Part shown: positions 23,969 through 32,389 of the stretch, in pieces | How the letters are laid out: each line of letters begins with the position of its first letter | How positions within the stretch are numbered: position 1 is the stretch's first letter | NCBI GenBank assembly: GCA_016779605.1 | Contig: JADHNH010000013.1 | Location: 1-52,397 of the forward strand | Origin: Nevskia sp. | GTDB lineage: Bacteria > Pseudomonadota > Gammaproteobacteria > Nevskiales > Nevskiaceae | Length of the DNA: 52,397 bases | Reading direction: 5' to 3' | The notes under the pieces: generated by a model | Told to the model about the DNA's origin: nothing | Database searches by the model: none | Seen by the model: the letters and a program-made list of their open reading frames with translations, nothing else | Program-made: the position numbers and the translations under genes

Positions 23969-25828
23969 ATGAAAATCCTTGCTGTCGTGGCGCTGGCCGC
24001 AGCGCCCTTGCTTGCCTTTGCGGCCGATCCGTCCTCCCCCGAGGTTCAGCTCGGCCCGGTGGAGGTCACCGCCACGCGTACCGACGTGCCGCTGCAGCGG
24101 GAGCTGCCGGAAACCCTGGTGGTGGACCGCGCGCAGATCGAGCGCTCGCAGGCCACCGACGTGGCCGACGTGCTGCGCGACTACGCCGGGCTGGAGGTGG
24201 CGCGCACCGGCGGCCCGGGCCAGCCGGCCTCGCTGTTCGTGCGCGGCGGCAACAGCAACTACACCGTGGTGCTGATCGACGGCATCCGCGCCAACAACAG
24301 CTCCGACGGCAGCGCGGCGCTCAACAACATCGTGCCGGAAATGATCGAGCGCATCGAGGTGGTGGAAGGGCCGCGCTCGACCCTCTACGGGCCCGACGCC
24401 ATCGGCGGCGTGGTCAACATCGTCACGCGCCAGCCCGGCCCGGCGCAACTCGACGCCAATGTCGGCGGCGGCTCGTTCGGCACCGTGCAGGGCGGCGCGG
24501 GCCTGCGCGGCGCCGGCCGGCTGGGCGACGACGCCTGGGGCCTGAGCTTCGGCGCGCAGCAGCAGCGCGCCACCGGCATCCCGGCGTTTGCCGGCGCGGC
24601 CGACGACGTGGCGTTCCGCAACCGCACCCTCAACGGCAGCGCGCAGCTGCAGGTGGGCGGCGTCCGGCTGGAGGCGCGGGCCTGGGACGCCGAGGGCAAC
24701 ACCCAGCTGCAGAACGCCGTGTTCGATCCGAATACCTTCGCGTTCACCGGGCGCTTCACCACCACCGGCGAGGACTTCCGCCACCGTATCTTCGCCGTGC
24801 AGGCCAGCACGCACCTGCTGCCCAACTGGCTGAGCAGCCTCACTTTGAGCCAGTCCGAGGACCGGCTGGCGCAGAACCAGAGCAGCGACTTCGTGCGCAC
24901 CGTGCGGCCCGAGGCCGACTGGCACAACGTGGTGGACCTGACGCAGGGCAACCGCCTGTCGTTCGGCCTGCGCGCAAGCCGCGACCGCGTGGATGCGCTG
25001 TCGTTCGGCAGCGCCTTCGGCGAGGCCAAGGACAGCGACTACGTCTACCTGCAGGACGAGGCCGACGCCGGCCGCCACCACGCGGTGGGCGCGGTCAGCT
25101 ACTTGAACGACGGCGGCTTCGGCAAGCGTTTCAACTGGAACGCCGAATACGGCTTCGACCTGTTCGATGCCACCCGCCTGATCGTCAACGCCGGCAGCGC
25201 TTTCCACGCGCCCACCGCCGACGACCGCTTCTATCCCTTCGCCGGCAATCCGAACCTGCGGCCGGAAAAGGCGCTGGTGTACGAGGCCGGCGTGCGCCAA
25301 TGGCTGGGCGCCGGGCACAGCCTGGACCTGCGCCTGTTCCGCAGCGACGTGCGCGACCTGATCGAATACGTGCCGCCGAACTTCACCGCCGTCAACATCG
25401 GCCACACCCGCAGCCAGGGCCTGCAGGGCGGCTGGAATTACAGCGGCGGCGGCTGGACCGCCCGCCTGGGCCTGGTCTGGCAGGACCCGGAGGACCGCGA
25501 CGCGCACGCGCCCCTGCTGCGCCGCGCGCGGCTGTCGGCCAGCGGCGCGGTGCAGCGCCGCATCGGCCGCTTCGACCTCGGCGCGCAGTTCTACACCAGC
25601 GGGCGGCGCCACGACATCGGCGCCATCGACTTCCTGCCGACCACCGACGGCGGCTACACCACGTTCGGCCTGAGCGCCGGCGTGCGGCTGCTGCCGGGAC
25701 TGCGCCTGGACACACGGCTGGAGAACGCGCTCAACCACCGCTACCAGACCGCCGCCGGCTACAACCAGCCGGGCAGTGCGGTCTATGCCACCCTGCGCTA
25801 CAGCCTGCCGCTGGCGCAGGGCCGCTAG
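23969..25828 (+). CDS. btuB: TonB-dependent cobalamin receptor (BtuB-like)
   Basis: A 619-residue outer-membrane receptor with signal peptide MKILAVVALAAAPLLAFA. The TonB box region is VEVTATRTD (residues about 31-39) and the plug spans about 45-155, with DVLRDYAGLEV, LFVRGGNSNYTVVLIDG and GPRSTLYGPDAIGGVVNI. A 22-strand barrel ends in NALNHRYQTAAGYNQPG and a terminal barrel strand. The ATG at 23969 has GGAG 8 nt upstream. The B12 riboswitch in its leader and the adenosyltransferase gene 97 bp downstream support cobalamin or a related corrinoid as ligand. Confidence 0.93.
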   Translation: MKILAVVALAAAPLLAFAADPSSPEVQLGPVEVTATRTDVPLQRELPETLVVDRAQIERSQATDVADVLRDYAGLEVARTGGPGQPASLFVRGGNSNYTVVLIDGIRANNSSDGSAALNNIVPEMIERIEVVEGPRSTLYGPDAIGGVVNIVTRQPGPAQLDANVGGGSFGTVQGGAGLRGAGRLGDDAWGLSFGAQQQRATGIPAFAGAADDVAFRNRTLNGSAQLQVGGVRLEARAWDAEGNTQLQNAVFDPNTFAFTGRFTTTGEDFRHRIFAVQASTHLLPNWLSSLTLSQSEDRLAQNQSSDFVRTVRPEADWHNVVDLTQGNRLSFGLRASRDRVDALSFGSAFGEAKDSDYVYLQDEADAGRHHAVGAVSYLNDGGFGKRFNWNAEYGFDLFDATRLIVNAGSAFHAPTADDRFYPFAGNPNLRPEKALVYEAGVRQWLGAGHSLDLRLFRSDVRDLIEYVPPNFTAVNIGHTRSQGLQGGWNYSGGGWTARLGLVWQDPEDRDAHAPLLRRARLSASGAVQRRIGRFDLGAQFYTSGRRHDIGAIDFLPTTDGGYTTFGLSAGVRLLPGLRLDTRLENALNHRYQTAAGYNQPGSAVYATLRYSLPLAQGR

Positions 25829-25925
25829 GCGCCGGCGGGGCGCCGCCGCTGCGCACCGGCGCCCCGCTGGTTTAATCTGCGCCACCGAATTCGATTCCGT
25901 TGCCGATTCCCGGAGACCGCCGCCC

Positions 25926-26483
25926 ATGGGCCATCGCCTTTCCAAGATCGTCACCCGCACCGGCGACGCCGGCGAAACCGGCCTTGCGGACGGCACGCGG
26001 CTGCGCAAGTCGGCGCCGCGCGTGGCCGCGCTGGGCGAGGTGGACGAGCTGAACTGCGTCATCGGCGTGCTGCTGACCCACGGGCTGCCGGAACCCGTGC
26101 GCGCGCCGCTGGCGCGCGTGCAGAACGAACTGTTCGACCTCGGCGGCGAGCTGTCGCTGCCGGGCGCGGCGCTGGTGCAGGAGGCCTACCTGCAGCGTCT
26201 GGAGGCCGACGTGGCGCAGCTCAACGCGTCGCTGCCGCCGCTCAAGGAATTCGTGCTGCCCGGCGGCAATCCGCCGGCGGCGGCGGCGCACCTGGCGCGC
26301 GCGGTGGCGCGCCGCGCCGAGCGCGCGGTGTGGGCGCTGGATGCGGCCGAGCCGCTCAATCCGCTGGCGGCGCGCTACCTGAACCGCCTGTCCGACTTCC
26401 TGTTCGTGTGCGCGCGCACGCTGGCGCGCCGGGACGCGGGCGGCGAGGTGCTGTGGCAGCGCAGCGCCAAGTCAAAAAAATAG
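25926..26483 (+). CDS. PduO-type cob(I)alamin adenosyltransferase
   Basis: A 185-residue enzyme that converts cob(I)alamin and ATP to adenosylcobalamin. The N-terminal SKIVTRTGDAGETGLADG is the family ATP-binding loop. ALGEVDELNCVIG, RRAERAVWAL and RYLNRLSDFLFVCAR follow in the usual order. The ATG at 25926 is chosen because the family begins just before the TRTGD motif. It probably shares the riboswitch-controlled transcript of the receptor gene, coupling corrinoid uptake to cofactor activation. An A-run at the end of the gene (26474-26480) and an inverted-repeat element follow. Confidence 0.93.
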   Translation: MGHRLSKIVTRTGDAGETGLADGTRLRKSAPRVAALGEVDELNCVIGVLLTHGLPEPVRAPLARVQNELFDLGGELSLPGAALVQEAYLQRLEADVAQLNASLPPLKEFVLPGGNPPAAAAHLARAVARRAERAVWALDAAEPLNPLAARYLNRLSDFLFVCARTLARRDAGGEVLWQRSAKSKK

Positions 26484-26624
26484 GCCACACCGGCCACGGC
26501 CGCCGCATCTGCCGGCTCGCCGGTTCGCGGGGACCAGTCGTGGCGCCGGGGCGATGGTGGTCGCAGCCGGCGCTCCCGTGAGCAAACGCGTGTCGGCAAC
26601 GGAAGGCCAATGGCCGGTGTGGCC
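26483..26624. repeat. 142-bp intergenic element with 14-bp perfect terminal inverted repeats
   Basis: GGCCACACCGGCCA (26483-26496) at the end of the adenosyltransferase gene is repeated as its exact reverse complement, TGGCCGGTGTGGCC, at 26611-26624. The interior is GC-rich and structured (for example CCGGC/GCCGG near 26512-26523) and has no convincing coding frame. Read on the minus strand, the element ends in a T-run, so it may terminate the ampD-ampE-btuF transcript. A further small hairpin, ATTGAT/ATCAAT (26657-26672), straddles the btuF stop. It may be a non-autonomous mobile element or a terminator. Confidence 0.5.
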
Positions 26625-26667
26625 ATCGAAATATGGCGCCGCGAAGCGGCGGCGGCATTGATTTGTA

Positions 26668-27525
26668 TCAATCCGGCAGCCGCGTGCGCGCTCGTTCCAG
26701 GTCTTCGCAGACCTGCTCCACCCCGTCGAGCAGGCGCGGGGCGGCGCGCGCCAGCAGGTCCGGATCCACTGCGAACAGGTTGCCGGCGCGCACCGCCGGC
26801 ACCGCCGGCAGCCGCGACCAGTAGCCGGCGATGGCCTGCGGATCCTCCTCGCGGCCGTACAGCACCGCCTGCGGCGCCGCCGCCAGCATGGCTTCGGCGC
26901 TGACCGGCGCGCCGAGCTGCGGCAGCGCCGCGAACACGTTCACCCCGCCGCACAGCGCAATCGCTTCGCTGATCGGGCTGTGGCCGTTGACCGTGTAGGC
27001 CGGCGCGGTTTCGATCTGGTAGACCACGCGGACCGGCCGCGCGTGTTCCCAGCGCCGCCGCAGCCGCTGCAGGTGTTCGCGATAGGCCTGCGCGGCCGCG
27101 CCGGCCTGCGCGCCGGTGCCCAGCAACGTGCCGAGCCGCGTCAGCGCCTCGGCGACGTCGCCCAGGCCGCGCACCGCCAGCGGCTCCACCCGCAGGCCCA
27201 GCCCGCGCAGGCGGGCGATGGTTTCCGGCGACGTGCCGCCGCTCCAGGCCAGCACCAGGTCCGGCTTCAGCCGCAGCACGGTTTCCAGGCTGACCGTGGT
27301 GGCGTCGCCGACCTGCGGCAGGCTGCGCACCGCCTGCGGATAGTCGCTGTAGACCGATACGCCGACCAGCCGCTCGCAGGCTCCGGCGGCACAGACCAGC
27401 TCGGCCAGGTGCGGCGCCAGGGTGACGATGCGCTGCGGCGCCGCCGCCTGCGCGCGCACGGCCGCGCCGCACGCCAGCAGGCCGAGCACGGCGCATAGCA
27501 GGACGCGCAAGGCACGCCGGCGCAT
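26668..27525 (-). CDS. btuF: Cobalamin-binding periplasmic protein (BtuF-like)
   Basis: A 285-residue TroA-type binding protein with a signal peptide (residues 1-28). The BtuF-like IVTLAPHLAELVCAAGACERLVG start is followed by KPDLVLAWSGG and a C-terminal GNLFAVDPDLLARAAPRLLDG. In E. coli BtuF delivers B12 to BtuCD; no BtuC or BtuD gene is present here. The ATG at 27525 overlaps the ampE stop by one base (TGATG), so it belongs to the ampD-ampE operon rather than to the riboswitch-controlled unit it converges with. Heme or siderophore ligands are possible alternatives. Confidence 0.87.
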   Translation of the reverse strand: MRRRALRVLLCAVLGLLACGAAVRAQAAAPQRIVTLAPHLAELVCAAGACERLVGVSVYSDYPQAVRSLPQVGDATTVSLETVLRLKPDLVLAWSGGTSPETIARLRGLGLRVEPLAVRGLGDVAEALTRLGTLLGTGAQAGAAAQAYREHLQRLRRRWEHARPVRVVYQIETAPAYTVNGHSPISEAIALCGGVNVFAALPQLGAPVSAEAMLAAAPQAVLYGREEDPQAIAGYWSRLPAVPAVRAGNLFAVDPDLLARAAPRLLDGVEQVCEDLERARTRLPD

Positions 27526-28382
27526 CAGGCGATCCACGCCCCCATGGCGAGCAGCGCGGCGAAGGCCAGCAGGATCAGCAGCGCGCGGGTCTGCATGCGC
27601 AGCACCTCGGACAGCGCCGCGTCCAGCGACGAGGCCAGCACCGGCCCGCCGCCGTCCTCCCAGTCCAGCGCCGCGTTGGCCACCTCCGACAGCACCGCCC
27701 AGGTGTGCTGCCGCCAGTCGGCGGCGCCGTCCTCGTGGCGCAGGCGCCGCCAGGCCCACATCGAATCGTCCATGCTGCCGGCCAGCGCGAACAGCAGCGC
27801 CGTCAGGCGCGCCGGCAGCCAGGCGAACAGCGCGTGCTGCAGGGCCGCGCTGCGCGTGGCCGGCGTCGCGGCGTCGTCCAGCCCGAACGGCAGGCGGCTG
27901 GCCAGCCGGTAGGCGACGGCGCCGGCCGGGCCGCAGGCGATGAACCACCACAGCGTGCCGAACAGGCGCTCGTGCGACTGGATGAACAGGGCGCCGAGCA
28001 GGCTGCGGTGGTCCGCGTCCGGTTCCGGGCCCATCTGCAGCAGGCGGGTCAGCCGCGCCACCTCGCCGGAGTTGCCGGCGGCGCGCGCCGCGCGCAGCCG
28101 CTGCACGTCGTCGGCCAGATCGCGCGGGCCCAGGCACAGGAACAGCACGATGCCGGCATACAGCAGCCGCAGGGGCTCGGCCGGCAGCTGCCGCTCCAGC
28201 AGCAGGGCGAGCGCCGCGGCGCCCAGCACCAGCAGCGGCGGCATGATCGCCGAGTGCCAGAACGCCGGCAGCGCCAGGCGCTGCCGCAGCGCCGCCCACA
28301 GCCGCCGCTGCGCGGCGGCATCGCGGTACGGCGACAGCAGCCGCTCCGCCCCCAGCGCCACCAGCATGGCCAGCAGGTTCAT
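27525..28382 (-). CDS. ampE: AmpE-like inner-membrane protein
   Basis: A 285-residue protein with membrane segments near residues 1-15, 45-65, 70-90, 140-165, 190-215 and 265-283. MNLLAMLVALGAERLLSPYR, the FIQSHERLFGTLWWFIACGP stretch and ARLTALLFALAGSMDDSMWAW match AmpE, a member of the CobD/CbiB superfamily with a poorly understood role beside AmpD in beta-lactamase signalling. The ATG overlaps the ampD stop (ATGA). CbiB, a B12 enzyme, was considered because of the btuF neighbour; length and the ampD linkage favour AmpE. Confidence 0.85.
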   Translation of the reverse strand: MNLLAMLVALGAERLLSPYRDAAAQRRLWAALRQRLALPAFWHSAIMPPLLVLGAAALALLLERQLPAEPLRLLYAGIVLFLCLGPRDLADDVQRLRAARAAGNSGEVARLTRLLQMGPEPDADHRSLLGALFIQSHERLFGTLWWFIACGPAGAVAYRLASRLPFGLDDAATPATRSAALQHALFAWLPARLTALLFALAGSMDDSMWAWRRLRHEDGAADWRQHTWAVLSEVANAALDWEDGGGPVLASSLDAALSEVLRMQTRALLILLAFAALLAMGAWIA

Positions 28383-28945
28383 GCGGCCGCTTCCAGGTCG
28401 CGGCGCAGGCGCGCCCAGTCGAAATGCGGGCCGGGGTCGGTCTTGCGGTCCGGTGCGATGTCGCTGTGGCCAGCGACGCGTGCCGGCGTGATCGCCGGAT
28501 AGGCGCGCAGCAGGGCGCGGCCGATCGCCGCCAGCGCCACGTACTGCGCCTCCTCGAACGGCTTGGTGTCGCAGCCTTCGAGCTCGACGCCGATGGAGAA
28601 ATCGTTGCAACGGCTGCGCCCACCGTAGCTCGATTCGCCGGCGTGCCAGGCGCGCAGGTCGAACGGCACGTACTGGGTGACCGAGCCGTCGCGGAAGATG
28701 CAGGCATGCGCCGACACGCGGCGCCCGCCGAGGCCGGCGAAATAGGGATGCGCCGTGGTATCCAGGCGGTTCAGGAACAGGTCGTCGATGTACGGGCCGC
28801 CGAACTGGTCCGGCGGCAGCGAGATGGCGTGGATCACCAGCAGCGAGATCTCCGCCGGCTGCGGGCGCTGGTCGAAATTCGGCGACGGCTCGTACTCGGC
28901 GCCGGCCAGCCGGTGGCTGCCCGGGTCCACTGCCGTGGCCCGCAT
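28379..28945 (-). CDS. ampD: 1,6-anhydro-N-acetylmuramyl-L-alanine amidase AmpD
   Basis: A cytoplasmic zinc amidase that removes the peptide from anhydro-muropeptides in cell-wall recycling and lowers AmpC induction. Zinc ligands are visible: His in LLVIHAISLPP, then His and Asp in GHSDIAPDRKTDPGPHFDW, with the catalytic glutamate in GVELEG. PSPNFDQRP near the N-terminus aligns with PSPHYDCRP of E. coli AmpD. Aligning that segment favours the ATG at 28945 (188 aa); ATGs at 28951 and 28981 are alternatives and none has a strong Shine-Dalgarno. It is the first gene of ampD-ampE-btuF. Confidence 0.93.
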   Translation of the reverse strand: MRATAVDPGSHRLAGAEYEPSPNFDQRPQPAEISLLVIHAISLPPDQFGGPYIDDLFLNRLDTTAHPYFAGLGGRRVSAHACIFRDGSVTQYVPFDLRAWHAGESSYGGRSRCNDFSIGVELEGCDTKPFEEAQYVALAAIGRALLRAYPAITPARVAGHSDIAPDRKTDPGPHFDWARLRRDLEAAA

Positions 28946-29089
28946 CGGCATGCCGGGCCGCGCTCGTACCGGCGTGGTCATGGCGGGGTCGGCGCGGGTG
29001 GTGCCGGGGCGTCCGCCGACGGCCGCGGCGGCGGCCCAGCCAAACCGGCCGCCGCAGGCTCTACACTGGCGCTTCCAACGGGAGTCCCC

Positions 29090-31891
29090 ATGCGCACCAT
29101 TTTCACATTCGCCGCGGTGTTTTGCCTGGCCGCGTGCGCCGCATCCGCGCCGAGCCAGCCCGCCGCACCGGCCGACGCCGCGGCGCCGGCGGCTGCAGCG
29201 GCGGCCGCAGCGGGCGCCGGCGCGCTGCCGGAGGTGGACATCCCCTACACCCGGTTCGTGCTGCGCAACGGCCTGACCCTGCTGGTGCACGAGGACCACA
29301 AGGCGCCGGTGGTGGCGCTCAACGTCTGGTACCACGTCGGTTCCAAGGACGAGCCGGACGGCCGCCACGGTTTCGCGCACCTGTTCGAGCATCTGATGTT
29401 CGAGGGCTCCAAGCATTTCGACCACGACTTCTTCCGCGTGCTCGAGCCGGCCGGCGCCACCGACATGAACGGCACCACCAACGTCGACCGCACCAATTAT
29501 TTCGAGACGGTGCCGGTGTCGGCGCTGGACCGCGCGCTGTGGATGGAAGCCGACCGCATGGGCTTCCTGGCGCAGGCGATCAGCCAGGCCAAGCTCGACC
29601 AGCAGCGCGGCGTGGTGGAAAACGAAAAGCGCCAGGACGAGAACCAGCCGTACGGCAAGGTCGACGACCTGCTGGCGGCGCAGACCTACCCGCCGGGGCA
29701 CCCGTACTCCTGGACCACGATCGGTTCCGAAGCCGACCTCGACGCGGCCACGCTCGACGACGTGCGCAAGTGGTTCGCCACCTATTACGGGCCCAACAAC
29801 GCGGTGCTGGCGGTGGCCGGCGACGTCGACGCGGCGGCGTTGCGCGGCAAGGTGGAGCATTACTTCGGCTCCATCCCGCCCGGCCCGCCGGTGCCGCACC
29901 TGCGCAGCTGGCCGGCGCCGCTGTCGGCGGACAAGCGCATGACCACCGTGGACCGCGTGCCGCTGCCGCGCCTGTACCTGCTGTGGAACATGCCCGGCGA
30001 CGGCGAGCAGGACACCGTGATGCTGCAGATGCTGGCCGACGCCCTCGGCGGCGGCAAGGACAGCCGGCTGTACTCGCGCCTGGTCTACCGCGAGCAGATC
30101 GCGGCCGACGTGTCCGCCTCGGTGGACGCCAACGAGGCCGGCGGACAGTTCCAGATCGTCGCCACCGCCAGGCCCGGCGGCGACCTGGCGCCGGTGGAGC
30201 AGGCGATCCGCGAGGAAGTGCGGCGGATCGTCGAGCAGGGGCCGACGGCGCCCGAGCTGGAGCGGATCAAGACGCAGGACTACGCGGCCATGGTGCACGG
30301 CCTGGACAAGGCCGGCGGCCAGGGCGGCAAGGCCGGGCTGCTGGCCGCCAACGAGACCTTCCACGGCGACGCCGGGCATTACCGCATCGAGATGGCCTGG
30401 GAGCGGCAGGCCACCCCGGAGCAGGTGCAGCAGGCGGCTGCGCGCTGGCTCTCGCAGGGCAGCTTCGCGCTGCGCGTGCTGCCGCAGGACGACTTGAAGG
30501 CCGGCGCCGAGATCGCGGACCGCGCGCAGCTGCCGCCGCTGGGTACGCCGCCGCCGCTGAAGCTGCCGCCGCTGGCGCACGACGTGCTGTCCAACGGCCT
30601 GAAGCTGATCGTCGCCGAGCGCCACGGCGTGCCGGTGGTCAACGTCGGCCTGATGGTCGACGCCGGCCGCGCCGCCGACGCCGGCATCAAGTCCGGCACC
30701 TCGGCGCTGATGCTCGACATGCTCGACGAGGGTGCCGGCGCGCTGGACGCGATGGCAATCGCCAGGCGCCAGGCCGAGCTCGGCATCGGCATCTCCACCT
30801 CGATCACCCGCGACACTTCGCAGATCGGCTTTTCGGCGGTCACTTCCAAGCTGCCGGATGCGCTGGCCCTGTACGCCGGCATGCTGCGCCAGCCGACCTT
30901 CGCGCAGGCCGACCTGGACCGGGTCAAGCAGCGCCTGCTGGCCGCGATCGCCCAGGAAAAGGCCGAGCCGTTCGGCATCGCCCGCCGCGTGCTGTCGCGC
31001 CAGCTCTACGGCCAGGGCAGTCCCTACGCCTACGCCGGCCTGGGCCTGGAAAGCGACGTGCGCGCCATCACCCGCGAGGACCTGGTCGCGTTCCACGCGC
31101 GCTGGCTGCGCCCGGACAACGCCACCCTGCTGGTGGTGGGCGACACCACGCTGGCGCAGGTCAAGCCGCTGCTCGAGGCCAGCCTGGGCGCCTGGAAGGC
31201 GCCGGCTGAGCCGGTTCCGGTCAAGCACCTGGACGCGGTTGCCGCCGCGCCGGCGCCGCGCCTGATCCTGATGGACATGCCGGGCACCTCGCAGTCGCTG
31301 GTGCTGGCGGCCAACCTGGCGCCGCCGGCGTCCGACCCGGACGAGGAAGCCATGGAAACCGTCGAAACGGTGCTCGGCGGCATGTTCAATTCGCGGCTCA
31401 ACCTCAACCTGCGCGAGGGGCGCCACTGGAGCTATGGCGCCAGCGCGGCGCTGATCCGCGCGCGCGGGCCGCAGATCTTCCTGGCCTTCGCCAACGTCGA
31501 GCAGGCGCACACCGCCGATTCGCTCAAGGAGATGCGCAGGGAGTTGTCGGCCATCACCGGCGCACAGCCGCCGACCGCCCCGGAAACCGACGCCGCCAAG
31601 CAGTCGCAGGTGCGCTCGCTGCCGGGCGAATTCGAAAGCACCGGCGAAGTCGCCGGCGCCATCGGCCACCTGGTGGAGTTCGCCCTGCCCGACGACTACT
31701 GGAACCAGTATGTGCCGCGCGTGGAGGCGCTGCAGGCGCCGCAGCTGCAACAGGCCGCGGCCAAGATGATCAAGCCGGAGCAGCTCACCTGGATCGTGGT
31801 CGGCGACCTGTCCAAGGTGGAAGCGCCGGTGCGCGCGCTGGGCTTTACCGACGTCCGCGTGATGGACGCCGACGGCAAGCTGCTGCGCTAG
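29090..31891 (+). CDS. M16-family zinc protease, predicted lipoprotein
   Basis: A 933-residue protein with a lipoprotein signal (lipobox LAAC, Cys16) and an Ala/Pro-rich linker. Two M16 repeats follow. The first carries the inverted zinc motif HLFEH (His96, Glu99, His100) and the downstream glutamate in GVVENEKRQ. The second half (from about residue 500) lacks HxxEH and is the usual inactive partner, with RSLNL-like FNSRLNLNLREGRHWSYGA near residue 770. The pitrilysin-like pair would degrade peptides in the periplasm. The ATG has GGGAG 6 nt upstream. It is divergent from ampD and monocistronic. Confidence 0.92.
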   Translation: MRTIFTFAAVFCLAACAASAPSQPAAPADAAAPAAAAAAAAGAGALPEVDIPYTRFVLRNGLTLLVHEDHKAPVVALNVWYHVGSKDEPDGRHGFAHLFEHLMFEGSKHFDHDFFRVLEPAGATDMNGTTNVDRTNYFETVPVSALDRALWMEADRMGFLAQAISQAKLDQQRGVVENEKRQDENQPYGKVDDLLAAQTYPPGHPYSWTTIGSEADLDAATLDDVRKWFATYYGPNNAVLAVAGDVDAAALRGKVEHYFGSIPPGPPVPHLRSWPAPLSADKRMTTVDRVPLPRLYLLWNMPGDGEQDTVMLQMLADALGGGKDSRLYSRLVYREQIAADVSASVDANEAGGQFQIVATARPGGDLAPVEQAIREEVRRIVEQGPTAPELERIKTQDYAAMVHGLDKAGGQGGKAGLLAANETFHGDAGHYRIEMAWERQATPEQVQQAAARWLSQGSFALRVLPQDDLKAGAEIADRAQLPPLGTPPPLKLPPLAHDVLSNGLKLIVAERHGVPVVNVGLMVDAGRAADAGIKSGTSALMLDMLDEGAGALDAMAIARRQAELGIGISTSITRDTSQIGFSAVTSKLPDALALYAGMLRQPTFAQADLDRVKQRLLAAIAQEKAEPFGIARRVLSRQLYGQGSPYAYAGLGLESDVRAITREDLVAFHARWLRPDNATLLVVGDTTLAQVKPLLEASLGAWKAPAEPVPVKHLDAVAAAPAPRLILMDMPGTSQSLVLAANLAPPASDPDEEAMETVETVLGGMFNSRLNLNLREGRHWSYGASAALIRARGPQIFLAFANVEQAHTADSLKEMRRELSAITGAQPPTAPETDAAKQSQVRSLPGEFESTGEVAGAIGHLVEFALPDDYWNQYVPRVEALQAPQLQQAAAKMIKPEQLTWIVVGDLSKVEAPVRALGFTDVRVMDADGKLLR

Positions 31892-31967
31892 CTAGCGAAC
31901 CTTGAACGGCAACGGCACTTGCATCGGCGCCGGCGCCGGCAATGGCGCCGCGCGGCCGCCGCACGGC

Positions 31968-32276
31968 CTACTTCATCTCGCCGATCGGGCGCTGGAAGGT
32001 GTACTTGGCCGGTCCGCCGATCAGGGTGCGCGCGGGCCCGGAGAAGTTGCCGGTCACCGCCTCGAACGGCAGCCCGACCAGGAAGATACCGGTGCCGATC
32101 ACGGTGGCGGCCACGCCCAGGGGGCGCACCACGACCAGGTCCGCGGTCACGGCCTCGGGCGAAGGACCGGCGTCGGCGTTGGAATACAGGTTCGCGCTGT
32201 CGGCGCCGGCGCCGGCGGAAGCCGCCAGAAGCGAAGCGGCCAGGCCCAGGCTCAATCGACGAAACATGGCGGACAT
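31968..32276 (-). CDS. Small exported protein of unknown function (102 aa)
   Basis: A 102-residue protein with a signal peptide (cleavage near ASAGAGA) and one hydrophobic segment (about residues 52-72). The pattern RPLGVAATVIGTGIFLVGLPF then GPARTLIGGPAKYTFQRPIG resembles a small family in gammaproteobacteria that is often loosely labelled a multidrug transporter; I see no basis for a transport function. GGGGAGAGG 3 nt upstream of the ATG at 32276 supports that start over the ATG at 32267. It is divergent from trmL. Confidence 0.75.
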   Translation of the reverse strand: MSAMFRRLSLGLAASLLAASAGAGADSANLYSNADAGPSPEAVTADLVVVRPLGVAATVIGTGIFLVGLPFEAVTGNFSGPARTLIGGPAKYTFQRPIGEMK

Positions 32277-32389
32277 CTGCCTCTCCCCAATCGGTGCTCT
32301 CGAATATCTGCCGGCAGCCTAGGCCCCCCCTGCGCCAGTGTCAACTGCCGGATTCCGCGACGTTTTTGCCCGTCGAAAGGGCCGGCCCG

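Noticed and set aside
23669-26062. A 797-codon open frame on the minus strand opposite btuB
   Set aside because: Its product is low-complexity and Arg/Ala/Gln-rich, and it runs through the riboswitch and the receptor gene. It is a shadow frame produced by high third-position GC in the real gene.
26484-26667. A second riboswitch between the adenosyltransferase and btuF genes
   Set aside because: The region is structured, but none of the conserved Cbl blocks is present on either strand, and it lies at two gene 3' ends.
27525-28382. CobD/CbiB cobalamin biosynthesis enzyme
   Set aside because: The neighbouring btuF made this tempting, but the sequence features and the ATGA overlap with ampD point to AmpE, a relative in the same superfamily.
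28424-29089. N-terminal extension of the M16 protease frame
   Set aside because: The frame is open, but this part lies over ampD on the other strand. The lipoprotein signal and ribosome-binding site place the real start at 29090.
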